From an uncultured Oscillospiraceae bacterium (GTDB lineage: Bacteria > Bacillota > Clostridia > Oscillospirales > Oscillospiraceae): 64,000 nucleotides of DNA. The position numbers and the translations under genes were made by a program. Positions 24,206 through 32,038 of this stretch are shown here, piece by piece. Positions within the stretch are counted from its first letter, which is position 1, and every line of letters begins with the position of its first letter. The notes below the pieces were generated by a model. That model made no database searches. It had not been told where the DNA came from and saw only the letters and a list, made by a program, of their open reading frames with translations. Where the stretch lies: positions 42,750 through 106,749 of the forward strand of contig CATKZW010000006.1 in the NCBI GenBank assembly GCA_949841465.1, written 5' to 3'.

Positions 24206-25636
24206 ATGGTTGATATCGTCATCATCGGCGCGGGCGTGTCCGGCTGCGCCATCGCCCGGGAGCTCTCCCGGTACAAGGCGGACGTGCTGGTGCTGGAGCG
24301 GGAAGAGGACGTGTGCTGCGGCACCACCAAGGCCAACAGCGCCATCGTCCACGCGGGCTACGACGCCGCGAACGGCAGCCTCATGGCTAAGCTGAACGTG
24401 GCCGGCAGCCTGCTCATGCCCGAGCTGGCCCGGGAGCTGGATTTCGCCTACGAGCAGAACGGCTCCCTGGTGGTCATGATGAGCGAGGAGGACCGCCCCG
24501 CCCTGAATAAGCTCTACGCCAATGGCGTGGCCAACGGGGTGGAGGGCCTGCGCATCGTGGAGCGGGACGAGCTGGTGGAGATGGAGCCCAACATCAGCGA
24601 CGAGGCCGTGGCCGCGCTGTACGCCCCCACCGGCGGCATCGTATGCCCCTTCGGGCTCACCTTTGCCCTGGCGGAGAACGCCGCCCACAACGGGGTGAGG
24701 TTCCAGTTTGACAGCGAGGTCACCAATATTGAGAAGATCGACGGCGGTTGGAAGGTGTCCACCGTCAAGGGCGACGTGGAGGCGAAGGTTGTCGTCAACG
24801 CCGCCGGGCTGTACTCCGATAAGCTGCACAACATGGTGGCCGACGACAACATGACCATCATCCCCCGCCGGGGCGACTACTTCCTGCTGGACCACACCAC
24901 CCAGGGCTTTGTGAGCAACACCATCTTCCAGCTCCCCGGCAAGTACGGCAAGGGCGTGCTGGTGGCCCCCACCGTCCACGGCAACACCATCGTGGGCCCC
25001 ACCGCCATCGACGTGGAGGACAAGGAGGGTGTCAACACCACCCAGGCCGGCCTGGACGACGTGCGGGCCAAGTGCGGCATGGCGGTGAAGAACGTGCCCC
25101 TGCGCCAGACCATCACCAGCTTCGCGGGTCTGCGCGCCCATGAGGCCCGCCACGAGTTCTTCATCGGCGAGATCAAGCCCGGCTTTGTGGACTGCGCCGC
25201 CATCGAGTCCCCCGGCCTGTCTTCCTCCCCCGCCATCGGCCGCATGGTGGCCGGTATCGTGAAGGACATCCTGGGCCTGGAGGTGGACCTGTCCTTCGAC
25301 CCGCGCCGGAAGGGCATCCTGGACCCCAAGGGGCTGGACGACCAGGCCCACGCCGCCCTCATCAAGGAGCATCCCGCCTACGGCACCGTGATCTGCCGCT
25401 GCGAGACCGTCACCGAGGGCGAGATCATCGACGCCATCCACCGCGTGCCCGGGGCCCGCAGCGTGGACGGGGTGAAGCGCCGCGTCCGGGCCGGCATGGG
25501 CCGGTGCCAGGGCGGCTTCTGCTCGCCGCGGGTTATGGAGATCCTGGCCCGTGAGCTGGGTGTGGACCAAAGCGAAATCACCAAGTCCGGGGCCGGGTCC
25601 GAGCTGATTGTGGGCGTCAACAAGGACGCCATTTGA
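24206..25636 (+). CDS. glpA: anaerobic glycerol-3-phosphate dehydrogenase, GlpA-like FAD subunit
   Basis: A 476-residue flavoprotein that oxidises glycerol-3-phosphate to dihydroxyacetone phosphate. The FAD-binding IIGAGVSGCAIARELSRY is at residues 5-22, with the DAO-type core to about residue 360. The C terminus has a BFD-like [2Fe-2S] domain with CRC near residue 396 and the later C-x4-C in GRCQGGFCSPR. It is followed at 15 bases by a pyridine-nucleotide FAD oxidoreductase and then DUF1667. That triad replaces glpABC in many Clostridia and probably passes electrons to a soluble acceptor rather than to menaquinone. Confidence 0.9.
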   Translation: MVDIVIIGAGVSGCAIARELSRYKADVLVLEREEDVCCGTTKANSAIVHAGYDAANGSLMAKLNVAGSLLMPELARELDFAYEQNGSLVVMMSEEDRPALNKLYANGVANGVEGLRIVERDELVEMEPNISDEAVAALYAPTGGIVCPFGLTFALAENAAHNGVRFQFDSEVTNIEKIDGGWKVSTVKGDVEAKVVVNAAGLYSDKLHNMVADDNMTIIPRRGDYFLLDHTTQGFVSNTIFQLPGKYGKGVLVAPTVHGNTIVGPTAIDVEDKEGVNTTQAGLDDVRAKCGMAVKNVPLRQTITSFAGLRAHEARHEFFIGEIKPGFVDCAAIESPGLSSSPAIGRMVAGIVKDILGLEVDLSFDPRRKGILDPKGLDDQAHAALIKEHPAYGTVICRCETVTEGEIIDAIHRVPGARSVDGVKRRVRAGMGRCQGGFCSPRVMEILARELGVDQSEITKSGAGSELIVGVNKDAI

Positions 25637-25650
25637 GGAGGGGCTGAACC

Positions 25651-26916
25651 ATGAGAGAATATGAACTTGTCATCATTGGCGGCGGCCCCGCGGGGCTCGC
25701 CGCGGCAGTCGCCGCCCACGAGGCGGGGCTGCGCGATATCCTCATCCTGGAGCGGGACAACGAGCTGGGCGGCATCCTCAACCAGTGCATCCACAACGGC
25801 TTCGGCCTGCACACCTTCAAAGAGGAGCTCACCGGCCCCGAGTACGCCGGGCGCTTCATCGAGCAGGTCAAGAAGCTGGACATCCCCTATAAGCTGAATA
25901 CCATGGTGCTGGACCTGGCGGCGGATAAGACCGTCACCGCCATGAACCGGGAGGACGGGCTGTTCCAGCTCCATCCCAAGGCGGTCATCCTGGCCATGGG
26001 CTGCCGGGAGCGTCCCCGCGGCGCGCTGAACATACCCGGCTACCGCCCCGCCGGCATCTTCACCGCCGGCACCGCCCAGCGGCTGGTGAACATGGAGGGC
26101 TATTTGCCCGGCCGCAAGGTGGTCATCCTGGGTTCCGGCGATATCGGCCTCATCATGGCCCGCCGCATGACCCTGGAGGGCGCTAAGGTCCAGGTGGTGG
26201 CCGAGCTCATGCCCTACTCCGGCGGCCTGAAGCGGAACATCGTCCAGTGCCTGGACGACTACGGCATCCCCCTGAAACTGAGCCACACCGTGGTGGATAT
26301 CGAGGGCAAGAAGCGCGTCGAGGCCATCACCATCGCCCAGGTGGACGAGAAGAACCGGCCCATCCCCGGCACCGAGGAGCGCTATGAGTGCGACACCCTC
26401 CTGCTGTCCTGCGGCCTGATCCCGGAGAACGAGCTGAGCCGCTCCGCCGGCGTGGAGCTCAACCCCATCACCAACGGCCCCACCGTCAACGAGAGCCTGG
26501 AGACCAGCATCCCCGGCGTGTTCGCCGCGGGCAACGTGCTCCACGTCCACGACCTGGTGGACTACGTGTCCGAGGAGGCGGGGGCCGCCGGCCGCCACGC
26601 CGCCAACTATATCGCCTCTGGCTGCAAGGCGGAGGAGCATAAGTCCCTGCCGGTGAAGTGCGAGAACGGCGTGCGCTACACCGTGCCCGTGGCCGTCCGG
26701 CCCGACGCCGCCGGTGACAGTGTTACCCTGCGGTTCCGGGTGGGCAACGTATATAAGAACAAAAAGGTGGCAGTCTATGCGGGGGACGCCTGCATCTTCA
26801 GCCGCAAGCGCCCCGTGCTGGCCCCCGGCGAGATGGAGACCGTGGTCCTCAAGACCAGCCTGCTGACCGACCATCCCGAGGCGGAAGGCATCACCGTGAC
26901 CCTGGAGGAGGCGTAA
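25651..26916 (+). CDS. FAD/NAD(P)-dependent oxidoreductase of the GlpA module
   Basis: A 421-residue flavoprotein with two dinucleotide-binding folds: IIGGGPAGLAAAVAAHEAG at the N terminus for FAD and VVILGSGDIGLIMARRM near residue 158 for NAD(P). Between them is the FAD-end motif TAGTAQRLV, and a second FAD contact GVFAAGNVLHVHD lies near residue 290. No redox disulfide is seen. As partner of GlpA it probably moves electrons between the two flavins and a nicotinamide or another carrier. Confidence 0.88.
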   Translation: MREYELVIIGGGPAGLAAAVAAHEAGLRDILILERDNELGGILNQCIHNGFGLHTFKEELTGPEYAGRFIEQVKKLDIPYKLNTMVLDLAADKTVTAMNREDGLFQLHPKAVILAMGCRERPRGALNIPGYRPAGIFTAGTAQRLVNMEGYLPGRKVVILGSGDIGLIMARRMTLEGAKVQVVAELMPYSGGLKRNIVQCLDDYGIPLKLSHTVVDIEGKKRVEAITIAQVDEKNRPIPGTEERYECDTLLLSCGLIPENELSRSAGVELNPITNGPTVNESLETSIPGVFAAGNVLHVHDLVDYVSEEAGAAGRHAANYIASGCKAEEHKSLPVKCENGVRYTVPVAVRPDAAGDSVTLRFRVGNVYKNKKVAVYAGDACIFSRKRPVLAPGEMETVVLKTSLLTDHPEAEGITVTLEEA

Positions 26917-26920
26917 GAAG

Positions 26921-27289
26921 ATGGAAGAGAAGAATCTGATCTGTATCAACTGCCCGCTGGGCTGCCCGCTGACCGTCACCCTGGAGAACGGCGAGGTCAA
27001 GACCGTGTCCGGCAACACCTGCCCCCGGGGCGACGCATACGCCCGCAAGGAGCTGACCAACCCCACCCGCATCGTCACCAGCACGGTGAAGGTGAAGGGC
27101 GGCAAGCTGGCTATGGCGTCCGTCAAGACCGCCAGCGATATCCCCAAGGGGAAGATTTTCGACTGCGTAAAGGCTATCCAGGACATTGAGCTGGAGGCCC
27201 CCGTGGCCATCGGCCAGGTGGTGCTGGCCGACGTGTGCGGCACCGGCGTGGACATCGTAGCTACCAAGACCGTGCCCGCAAAGGGCTGA
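26921..27289 (+). CDS. DUF1667 protein, likely iron-sulfur subunit of the GlpA module
   Basis: A 122-residue protein with CINCPLGC at residues 8-15 and CPRG near residue 33, typical of DUF1667. The four conserved cysteines could hold a cluster that links the two flavoproteins. It begins four bases after the oxidoreductase stop and is always found with this pair in Clostridia. A terminator follows directly. Confidence 0.85.
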   Translation: MEEKNLICINCPLGCPLTVTLENGEVKTVSGNTCPRGDAYARKELTNPTRIVTSTVKVKGGKLAMASVKTASDIPKGKIFDCVKAIQDIELEAPVAIGQVVLADVCGTGVDIVATKTVPAKG

Positions 27290-27307
27290 GCGCTCCCAAA
27301 GCATAGC

Positions 27308-27336
27308 AAAAGCCCCCGCCGGCGGCGGGGGCTTTT
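27308..27336. terminator. terminator of the glpA module
   Basis: AAAAGCCCCCGCC (27308-27320) pairs with GGCGGGGGCTTTT (27324-27336), with U-runs in both directions. Confidence 0.9.
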
Positions 27337-27429
27337 GCCGTTGCGTGCCGTTGTGAGCTGACGTCCTGCGCGATTGCCGTGCAGAACATCATAGCCGGCC
27401 ATATTCCGGAGACCGACGTTATGTTTGCT

Positions 27430-27747
27430 TCATCTGATTTTTCTTAGAATCTGCAATGCGAGAACAGCCGTAAAAAGAAAGAGAGTATAGACCAGCTGTA
27501 GTCCATTTGATAATCGCACAATATTTTCCATAAACCACGGTGTGAAAAAGGCGAAAATATTTAAGAGAACAAACAGCATGGCATAAGCAATCAGTGAAGC
27601 CGTGGCAATGAGCCCTCGCCCTCGCTCGTCTTTTCCCTCTTTTGAAAAATAGAAGAATATAAAAAGACCCAAGAAAAGGAAGCCAAACACCGCGTTAATG
27701 CGCAAGAAACTCCTGCTGTCCAATATACCGGTCAGCCATTCGATCAT
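27430..27747 (-). CDS. small membrane protein, unrecognised, low GC
   Basis: I do not recognise this 105-residue protein. It has three predicted membrane segments (about residues 15-33, 48-68 and 82-99) with basic loops between. AAGGAGGG precedes the ATG, and a promoter TTGCGC-17-TAGAAT lies at 27837-27809 on the minus strand. Base composition and codon use (ATA, TTA, AGA, AAA) are clearly more AT-rich than in the neighbouring genes, which suggests recent arrival by transfer. Nothing around it indicates a function. Confidence 0.6.
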   Translation of the reverse strand: MIEWLTGILDSRSFLRINAVFGFLFLGLFIFFYFSKEGKDERGRGLIATASLIAYAMLFVLLNIFAFFTPWFMENIVRLSNGLQLVYTLFLFTAVLALQILRKIR

Positions 27748-27922
27748 GACGGTCCCTCCTTAAAGCCAAATCAATCTTCTATCGTAACTTCAAACGTCTT
27801 TGTCCTGCATTCTATCATGAATACTGCGCTGGCGCAAGAGGGGCGGCAAAGACATGAAGGGCTGCATGCCTGGAGCCTGCGGTTGTAAGGGGTGTTTTGG
27901 AAGGGCGGTTTTGCATGAACTC

Positions 27923-27952
27923 TTGACGGAGCCGGTCAAATGCTGGTATGCT
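27923..27952 (+). promoter_or_regulatory. promoter of the second HIT gene
   Basis: TTGACG (27923-27928), 18 bases, TATGCT (27947-27952). Confidence 0.6.
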
Positions 27953-28004
27953 TAAGAATGGTATAAACCGGGCCGGGCGGGCCCGGAAGAAAGGACGGAA
28001 CAAT

Positions 28005-28424
28005 ATGAAAGATCAAAACTGCGGCTACTGTATGCGCGGGGACCTGCTGGACGCCTTCGGCATCTACATCTGCGACCTGAGCGTCAGCACCCTGATCCTG
28101 TTCAAGGAGCAGAGCCACCCCGGGCGGTGCATCGTGGCCTACAAGGACCACGTCAGCGAGCTGGTGGACATCAGCGAGGAGGACCGCAACGCCTTCTTTG
28201 CCGACGTGGCCCGTGCCGCCAAGGCCATCCACGCCGCTTTCCACCCGGATAAGGTGAACTACGGCGCCTACGGCGACACCGGCTGCCACCTCCACTTCCA
28301 CCTGGTGCCCAAGTACAAGGATCAGTACGAGTGGGGCGGGGTGTTCGAGATGAACCCCGGCAAGGTGAAGCTGTCCGACAGCGAGTACGCCGAGATGATT
28401 GAGAAGATCAAAGCCAACCTGTAA
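28005..28424 (+). CDS. HIT family protein
   Basis: A 139-residue histidine-triad protein. The triad is CHLHFHLVPK near residue 95. An N-terminal CGYC pair (residues 6-9) may bind zinc, as in many HIT hydrolases. I start at the ATG at 28005, after AAAGGACGG; the longer frame from 27948 begins inside the promoter. The Trp- and Gly-rich C-terminal part is normal for the HinT branch, which cleaves nucleoside phosphoramidates. It is a single-gene transcript closed by a strong terminator. Confidence 0.88.
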   Translation: MKDQNCGYCMRGDLLDAFGIYICDLSVSTLILFKEQSHPGRCIVAYKDHVSELVDISEEDRNAFFADVARAAKAIHAAFHPDKVNYGAYGDTGCHLHFHLVPKYKDQYEWGGVFEMNPGKVKLSDSEYAEMIEKIKANL

Positions 28425-28439
28425 GAGGCAAAACGCGGC

Positions 28440-28478
28440 AGCGCCCCGCCGGGGGAGGATAACTCCCGGCGGGGCGCT
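28440..28478. terminator. terminator-like hairpin after the HIT gene
   Basis: Fourteen-base perfect arms AGCGCCCCGCCGGG (28440-28453) and CCCGGCGGGGCGCT (28465-28478). The following U-run is poor. Confidence 0.65.
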
Positions 28479-28530
28479 CTGCTTGCCGATCCCGGTGTGC
28501 GCTCTGCTGAACCTGTTTGGACGGACAGGC

Positions 28531-28725
28531 TCAATACAGGGAGCTCTCTTTGGGCATAATCAGGGCGGCGATAATATAAACCCACAGGGACAGGCCCGCG
28601 AACCACACCAGCAGAACGGTGGCCACGCGCACGATTGTGGGATCGACACCAAAGTAACGGGCAATGCCTCCGCACACGCCGCAGATGACGGCGTCGGGGC
28701 CCTCGGTACGAAAAAGACGCTTCAT
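28531..28725 (-). CDS. PspC-domain membrane protein
   Basis: A 64-residue protein made almost entirely of a PspC domain: the amphipathic start GVCGGIARYFGVDPTIVRV (residues 16-34) and one hydrophobic segment (about 35-58). PspC proteins sense or respond to envelope stress at the membrane; solitary short forms are common in Firmicutes. AAAGGAGAG precedes the ATG. It lies downstream of the PadR/DUF4097 genes on the same strand, a combination frequently seen with DUF4097 proteins. Confidence 0.9.
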   Translation of the reverse strand: MKRLFRTEGPDAVICGVCGGIARYFGVDPTIVRVATVLLVWFAGLSLWVYIIAALIMPKESSLY

Positions 28726-28823
28726 AGTTTTGCTCTCCTTTCAAATATCTCAATTTGCGGCCGGCCGGGCCACTCTATTGTTATGCCGGAACGTCCCATA
28801 AAATAGAGACTCCGCGGCGAATC

Positions 28824-28863
28824 AAACGTTCTTTTTGGTTCTTTTTCTTTTAAGAAAAAGAAC
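28824..28863 (+). repeat. dispersed T-rich hairpin family, copy 5
   Basis: The flank AAACGTTCTTTTTG is followed by perfect 12-base arms (28838-28849 and 28852-28863) with the CTTTTTCTT core and outer GTTC/GAAC pairs. It lies ten bases beyond the stop codon of the DUF4097 gene, as copy 4 lies beyond that of the uracil permease. Confidence 0.65.
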
Positions 28864-28873
28864 GCATCCCTGA

Positions 28874-30496
28874 TCAATAGCGCTCCAGCGTCACGTCGCC
28901 GCTGACGGAGGTCATGGAGTAGGACGGCCCGGAGCCGTCGCCGTAGACGAACATGCCGTTGACGTAGTTCGTGGGGAACCCGCAGTCCATCTCGCCGCTG
29001 ACCGTCTTCATGCGCAGGGTGAAGGGGCCCGCGTCCGGGATGCGTGCCCGACAGTCCCCGGACTTGGAGGAGATCTGCATCAGCTGGGGCAGCTGGGAGG
29101 TCTCCACCTCCACGTCGCCGCTCATGGAGCTGCCCAGGAACCGCTCCACCAGGCCGTCCTGCTGGATGTCGCCGCTGGCGGTTTTCAGGCAGACGCTCTC
29201 AAACTGCCCGTGGAGGCAGATGTCGCCGCTGGCCGTCTCCGCGTGGAGCTCCGCGCAGGAGCCGGACAGGTCCAGGTCGCCGCTGGAGGCCTTGAAGGCC
29301 AACTGCTTACAGGCCCGCAGGCGGCAGCTCAAATCGCCGCTGGTGGTGCTGACGGAGAGCTGGTCAATGTCCAGCCCTTCCCGGTCGATCTCCACGTCGC
29401 CGCTGGTGGTGCTGACCAGGATGGTCTCCCAGTGGCGGCAGGGGAGGTACAGCTCCACGTCGGCGGAGCACAGGCCCCGGCGGGAGAAGAAGGAGGAGCT
29501 GGCGGTGCGGCCCTCACGGATAGTTAGCACGCCGTCGGCGGAGCAGGTCACGTCCAGCTCGTCCACGTCGCCGTCGATGATGACCCCCGCGTCCGGGGCC
29601 TCGCTGACGTGGATGGACACGTCGCCGGAGGTGGTGAACACCTCAATGCCCCGCAGGTCCCGCAGGGCGGTGACGGAGTAGGAGCCGTCGTCATTGGCCT
29701 GCATCCCGGAGTCCTGGCCGGTGAAGTGGGGGCCCCGAAACTCCGGGTCCGGGCCCTGGTCCCCGCCCTGATACTCGCCCCACTGGGTGAAAAAGCCGCC
29801 CTTGGTCTTGTCGTAGCCGAAGCCGTAAATCACGTCCTTGCGCTGCCTGGGGCCCGCCCCGGCAAAGAAGCGGCCCTGATCGGAGTCCAGCTCCGCCTCA
29901 AACTCCCAGCCGTCGCCGCTGGGGGGCGTGGGGGGGGCAGGCGGCGTGGGCGGCGCAGGGGGCTCCGGCGGGACGGGCGCGCCGGGACCGGCGTTGAAGT
30001 GCACCCGCACGTGGCCGTTTCCCTTCTCCACGGTGGTGCGGCGCTGGATGGCGTCCTTGGCCTGGATGATGGCCTCCCGGGTCTGGTCCACCGCCACGCG
30101 GCAGGCCTCGGCCACGGTGGCGAAGATGGCGTCCAGGTCGCTCTGGGGGGATTTGGCCCCGCAGCCGTAGTCGTAATGGGTGCTGCCCTGCCCGTCTGCG
30201 GAGCCCTCGGGCTGATAGCCATAGCGGACATCGCCCTCCTGGTTGACGACCACGTCCGCGTCCTTCCGGGCGGGCTCCGCGCCCAGGTAGCTGAGCAGCT
30301 CGTCCACGTCCCCCAGGTCCTCCAGGGCCCGGCTGAAGGCGGCCTCCTCCTCCATGCCCGCGCTGGTCATGTCCAGGAAGCGGCGGTACAGGTTGTCGGA
30401 CAGCTCTTCAATGAGCTCGTCCTTGGCGTCGGACCGGGGGGCGGCGGTGAGCTTGGCGGCCACAGCGTCGGCCAGCTTCACTTTCATCTCATCCAT
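28874..30496 (-). CDS. DUF4097 beta-strand-repeat protein with DUF1700-like N terminus
   Basis: A 540-residue protein. Residues 1-75 are helical (DELIEELSDNLYRRF) like the DUF1700/HAAS domains that accompany PadR regulators. Residues 150-215 are a Pro/Gly-rich linker. From about residue 285 on runs a series of short beta strands with TTSGDV-type turns repeated some ten times, typical of DUF4097 (putative adhesin fold). No signal peptide or membrane segment is evident. It overlaps the padR stop by eight bases and starts with GAGGAGGATC upstream. It is probably controlled by that PadR; its partner is unknown. Confidence 0.8.
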   Translation of the reverse strand: MDEMKVKLADAVAAKLTAAPRSDAKDELIEELSDNLYRRFLDMTSAGMEEEAAFSRALEDLGDVDELLSYLGAEPARKDADVVVNQEGDVRYGYQPEGSADGQGSTHYDYGCGAKSPQSDLDAIFATVAEACRVAVDQTREAIIQAKDAIQRRTTVEKGNGHVRVHFNAGPGAPVPPEPPAPPTPPAPPTPPSGDGWEFEAELDSDQGRFFAGAGPRQRKDVIYGFGYDKTKGGFFTQWGEYQGGDQGPDPEFRGPHFTGQDSGMQANDDGSYSVTALRDLRGIEVFTTSGDVSIHVSEAPDAGVIIDGDVDELDVTCSADGVLTIREGRTASSSFFSRRGLCSADVELYLPCRHWETILVSTTSGDVEIDREGLDIDQLSVSTTSGDLSCRLRACKQLAFKASSGDLDLSGSCAELHAETASGDICLHGQFESVCLKTASGDIQQDGLVERFLGSSMSGDVEVETSQLPQLMQISSKSGDCRARIPDAGPFTLRMKTVSGEMDCGFPTNYVNGMFVYGDGSGPSYSMTSVSGDVTLERY

Positions 30497-30836
30497 TGTT
30501 TTGATCCTCCTCTACTGAAATCAGCGCGTCCAGTAAGGCGCGGGTATTTTCCCATTCCTGCCGGGCCTCCGCCCAGCGTCTGCGGCCCTCGTCGGTGATG
30601 GCGTAGTACCGCCGGCGGGCGCCGGGGCCGTCGTCGCCCCAGTAGGAGGCGATGAGGCCGCTCTGCTCCAGCCGCTTGAAGGCGGTGTATAGGGTGGCCT
30701 CCTTGAAGCCATACTCCCCTTGGGTGCGCTCCAAAATGTTTTTATTGATCTCATAACCGTAGTTGTCCCCGCGCATCAATTGTGTTAAGATAATGGTGTC
30801 CGTATGGCCGCGCAGGGTGTCCGCTGAAATCGACAT
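30489..30836 (-). CDS. PadR-family transcriptional regulator
   Basis: A 115-residue regulator with the PadR winged helix (residues 8-85). The LTQLMRGDNYGYEINKNI start, the KEATLYTAFKRLEQSGLI recognition helix and the RRRYYAITDEGRRR wing are all typical. GGGAGGACGCC precedes the ATG. It is translationally coupled to the DUF4097 gene, and a symmetric operator covers its own promoter, so it most likely represses this operon until an envelope signal arrives. Confidence 0.92.
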   Translation of the reverse strand: MSISADTLRGHTDTIILTQLMRGDNYGYEINKNILERTQGEYGFKEATLYTAFKRLEQSGLIASYWGDDGPGARRRYYAITDEGRRRWAEARQEWENTRALLDALISVEEDQNNG

Positions 30837-30897
30837 GGCGTCCTCCCTTCCAGGTGCAGGTCGTTTTCCGGATATCTGAAATACCCGGCCACTCAAG

Positions 30898-30964
30898 ATA
30901 CCTCGTGAGCCGAAGTAACTCTGTGAGGATAATATAGCACGAGGTACTTCGCCTGTCAAGGTAT
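30898..30964 (-). promoter_or_regulatory. padR promoter inside a long palindromic operator
   Basis: On the minus strand TTGACA (30959-30954), 17 bases, TATATT (30936-30931). The promoter is embedded in an imperfect inverted repeat: ATACCTCGTGAGCCGAAGTA on the left matches the reverse complement of the right arm at roughly three of four positions. Shared elements are ATACCT, CGAAGTA and CTC-GTG. This is the inferred PadR site and could also affect the divergent mrp gene. Confidence 0.65.
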
Positions 30965-31025
30965 TTTATCAAAAAATTTTTGCGCCCTTTTTCACTGCCG
31001 GGGCGCGGTAAGGAGAAGGATCAAC

Positions 31026-31850
31026 ATGAGCGAATGTACCCATGACTGCTCGTCCTGCGGCGCAAGCTGCGGGGAGCGGGCCGAACCCCAGGACCTGCGC
31101 AAGCCCGCCAACGCCCACTCCCGGATCAAAAAGGTCATCGCCGTAGTCAGCGGCAAGGGGGGTGTGGGCAAGTCCGCCGTCACCTGCACCCTGGCCGCCG
31201 CCATGGCCAAGCGGGGGAAGAAGGTGGGCGTGCTGGACGCGGATATCACCGGGCCGTCGGTGCCCAAGGCCTTCGGCATCTCCCAGCGGGCGCTGGGCTC
31301 CGAGGAGGGCATCCTCCCCGCCGTCACCCAGGGGGGCGTCAAGCTGATGAGCCTGAACCTGCTCATCGAGCATGAGACCGACCCGGTGGTGTGGCGGGGG
31401 CCGGTCATCGCCGGGGCGGTGGAGCAGTTCTGGACCGACGTGGTCTGGGGCGAGCTGGACTACCTGTTCGTGGATATGCCTCCCGGGACGGGGGACGTGC
31501 CGCTGACGGTGTTCCAGTCCCTGCCGGTGGACGGCGTCATCGTGGTCACCGCTCCCCAGGCCCTGGTGGGCATGATTGTCACCAAGGCGGTGCGGATGGC
31601 TGGGATGATGGAGATACCCGTGCTGGGGCTGGTGGAGAACTACTCCTATTTCCGCTGCCCGGACTGCGGCGGGGAGCACCCTGTCTTCGGTGAGAGCACC
31701 ATCGACACGCTGGGCGCGGAGCTGTCACTGCCGGTGCTGGCCAAGCTGCCGCTGGACCCGGCCCTGGCCCGGGCGGTGGACGCCGGACAGGTGGAGGGCT
31801 ATGAGCCCAACCCCATGGCCCAGGTGGCGGAGCGGCTGGATCGGGGGTAA
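31026..31850 (+). CDS. mrp: Mrp/NBP35-type iron-sulfur carrier ATPase
   Basis: A 274-residue P-loop ATPase that carries and transfers Fe-S clusters. The deviant Walker A is GKGGVGKS at residues 43-50. The MPPGTGDVPLT block near residue 157 and the CPDC pair near residue 218, which bridges a cluster in the dimer, are diagnostic. An extra N-terminal cysteine cluster (Cys4, 8, 11, 15) is like that of eukaryotic and archaeal NBP35 and may hold a second cluster. AAGGAGAAGG precedes the ATG. Confidence 0.93.
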   Translation: MSECTHDCSSCGASCGERAEPQDLRKPANAHSRIKKVIAVVSGKGGVGKSAVTCTLAAAMAKRGKKVGVLDADITGPSVPKAFGISQRALGSEEGILPAVTQGGVKLMSLNLLIEHETDPVVWRGPVIAGAVEQFWTDVVWGELDYLFVDMPPGTGDVPLTVFQSLPVDGVIVVTAPQALVGMIVTKAVRMAGMMEIPVLGLVENYSYFRCPDCGGEHPVFGESTIDTLGAELSLPVLAKLPLDPALARAVDAGQVEGYEPNPMAQVAERLDRG

Positions 31851-31860
31851 AATTCAGCAA

Positions 31861-31890
31861 AGCGCCCGGAGCACAGCTCCGGGCGTTTTT
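31861..31890 (+). terminator. terminator of mrp
   Basis: CGCCCGGAGC and GCTCCGGGCG enclose ACA, followed by TTTTT. Confidence 0.85.
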
Positions 31891-31904
31891 GCCGCCCCCC
31901 GCCC

Positions 31905-31933
31905 TTGTCAAATTTGGGGAAGTCTGCTACAAT
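31905..31933 (+). promoter_or_regulatory. promoter of the orphan HATPase gene
   Basis: TTGTCA (31905-31910), 17 bases, TACAAT (31928-31933). Two direct copies of AAAATTCGACA follow immediately (about 31938-31959) and may be an operator. Confidence 0.65.
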
Positions 31934-32038
31934 GGGGAAAATTCGACAAAATTCGACATTCACAGGGAAAAGATTCCCAGAGAAACGCGGAGCGAAACTG
32001 CATAGCATAGCAGGAGAGGGATCGAAGGGGGCGATGGG

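Noticed and set aside
27854..27955. 33-codon Cys-rich frame (MKGCMPGACGCKGCFG...) before the second HIT gene.
   Set aside because: It has no ribosome site and overlaps the HIT promoter, so it is unlikely to be translated.
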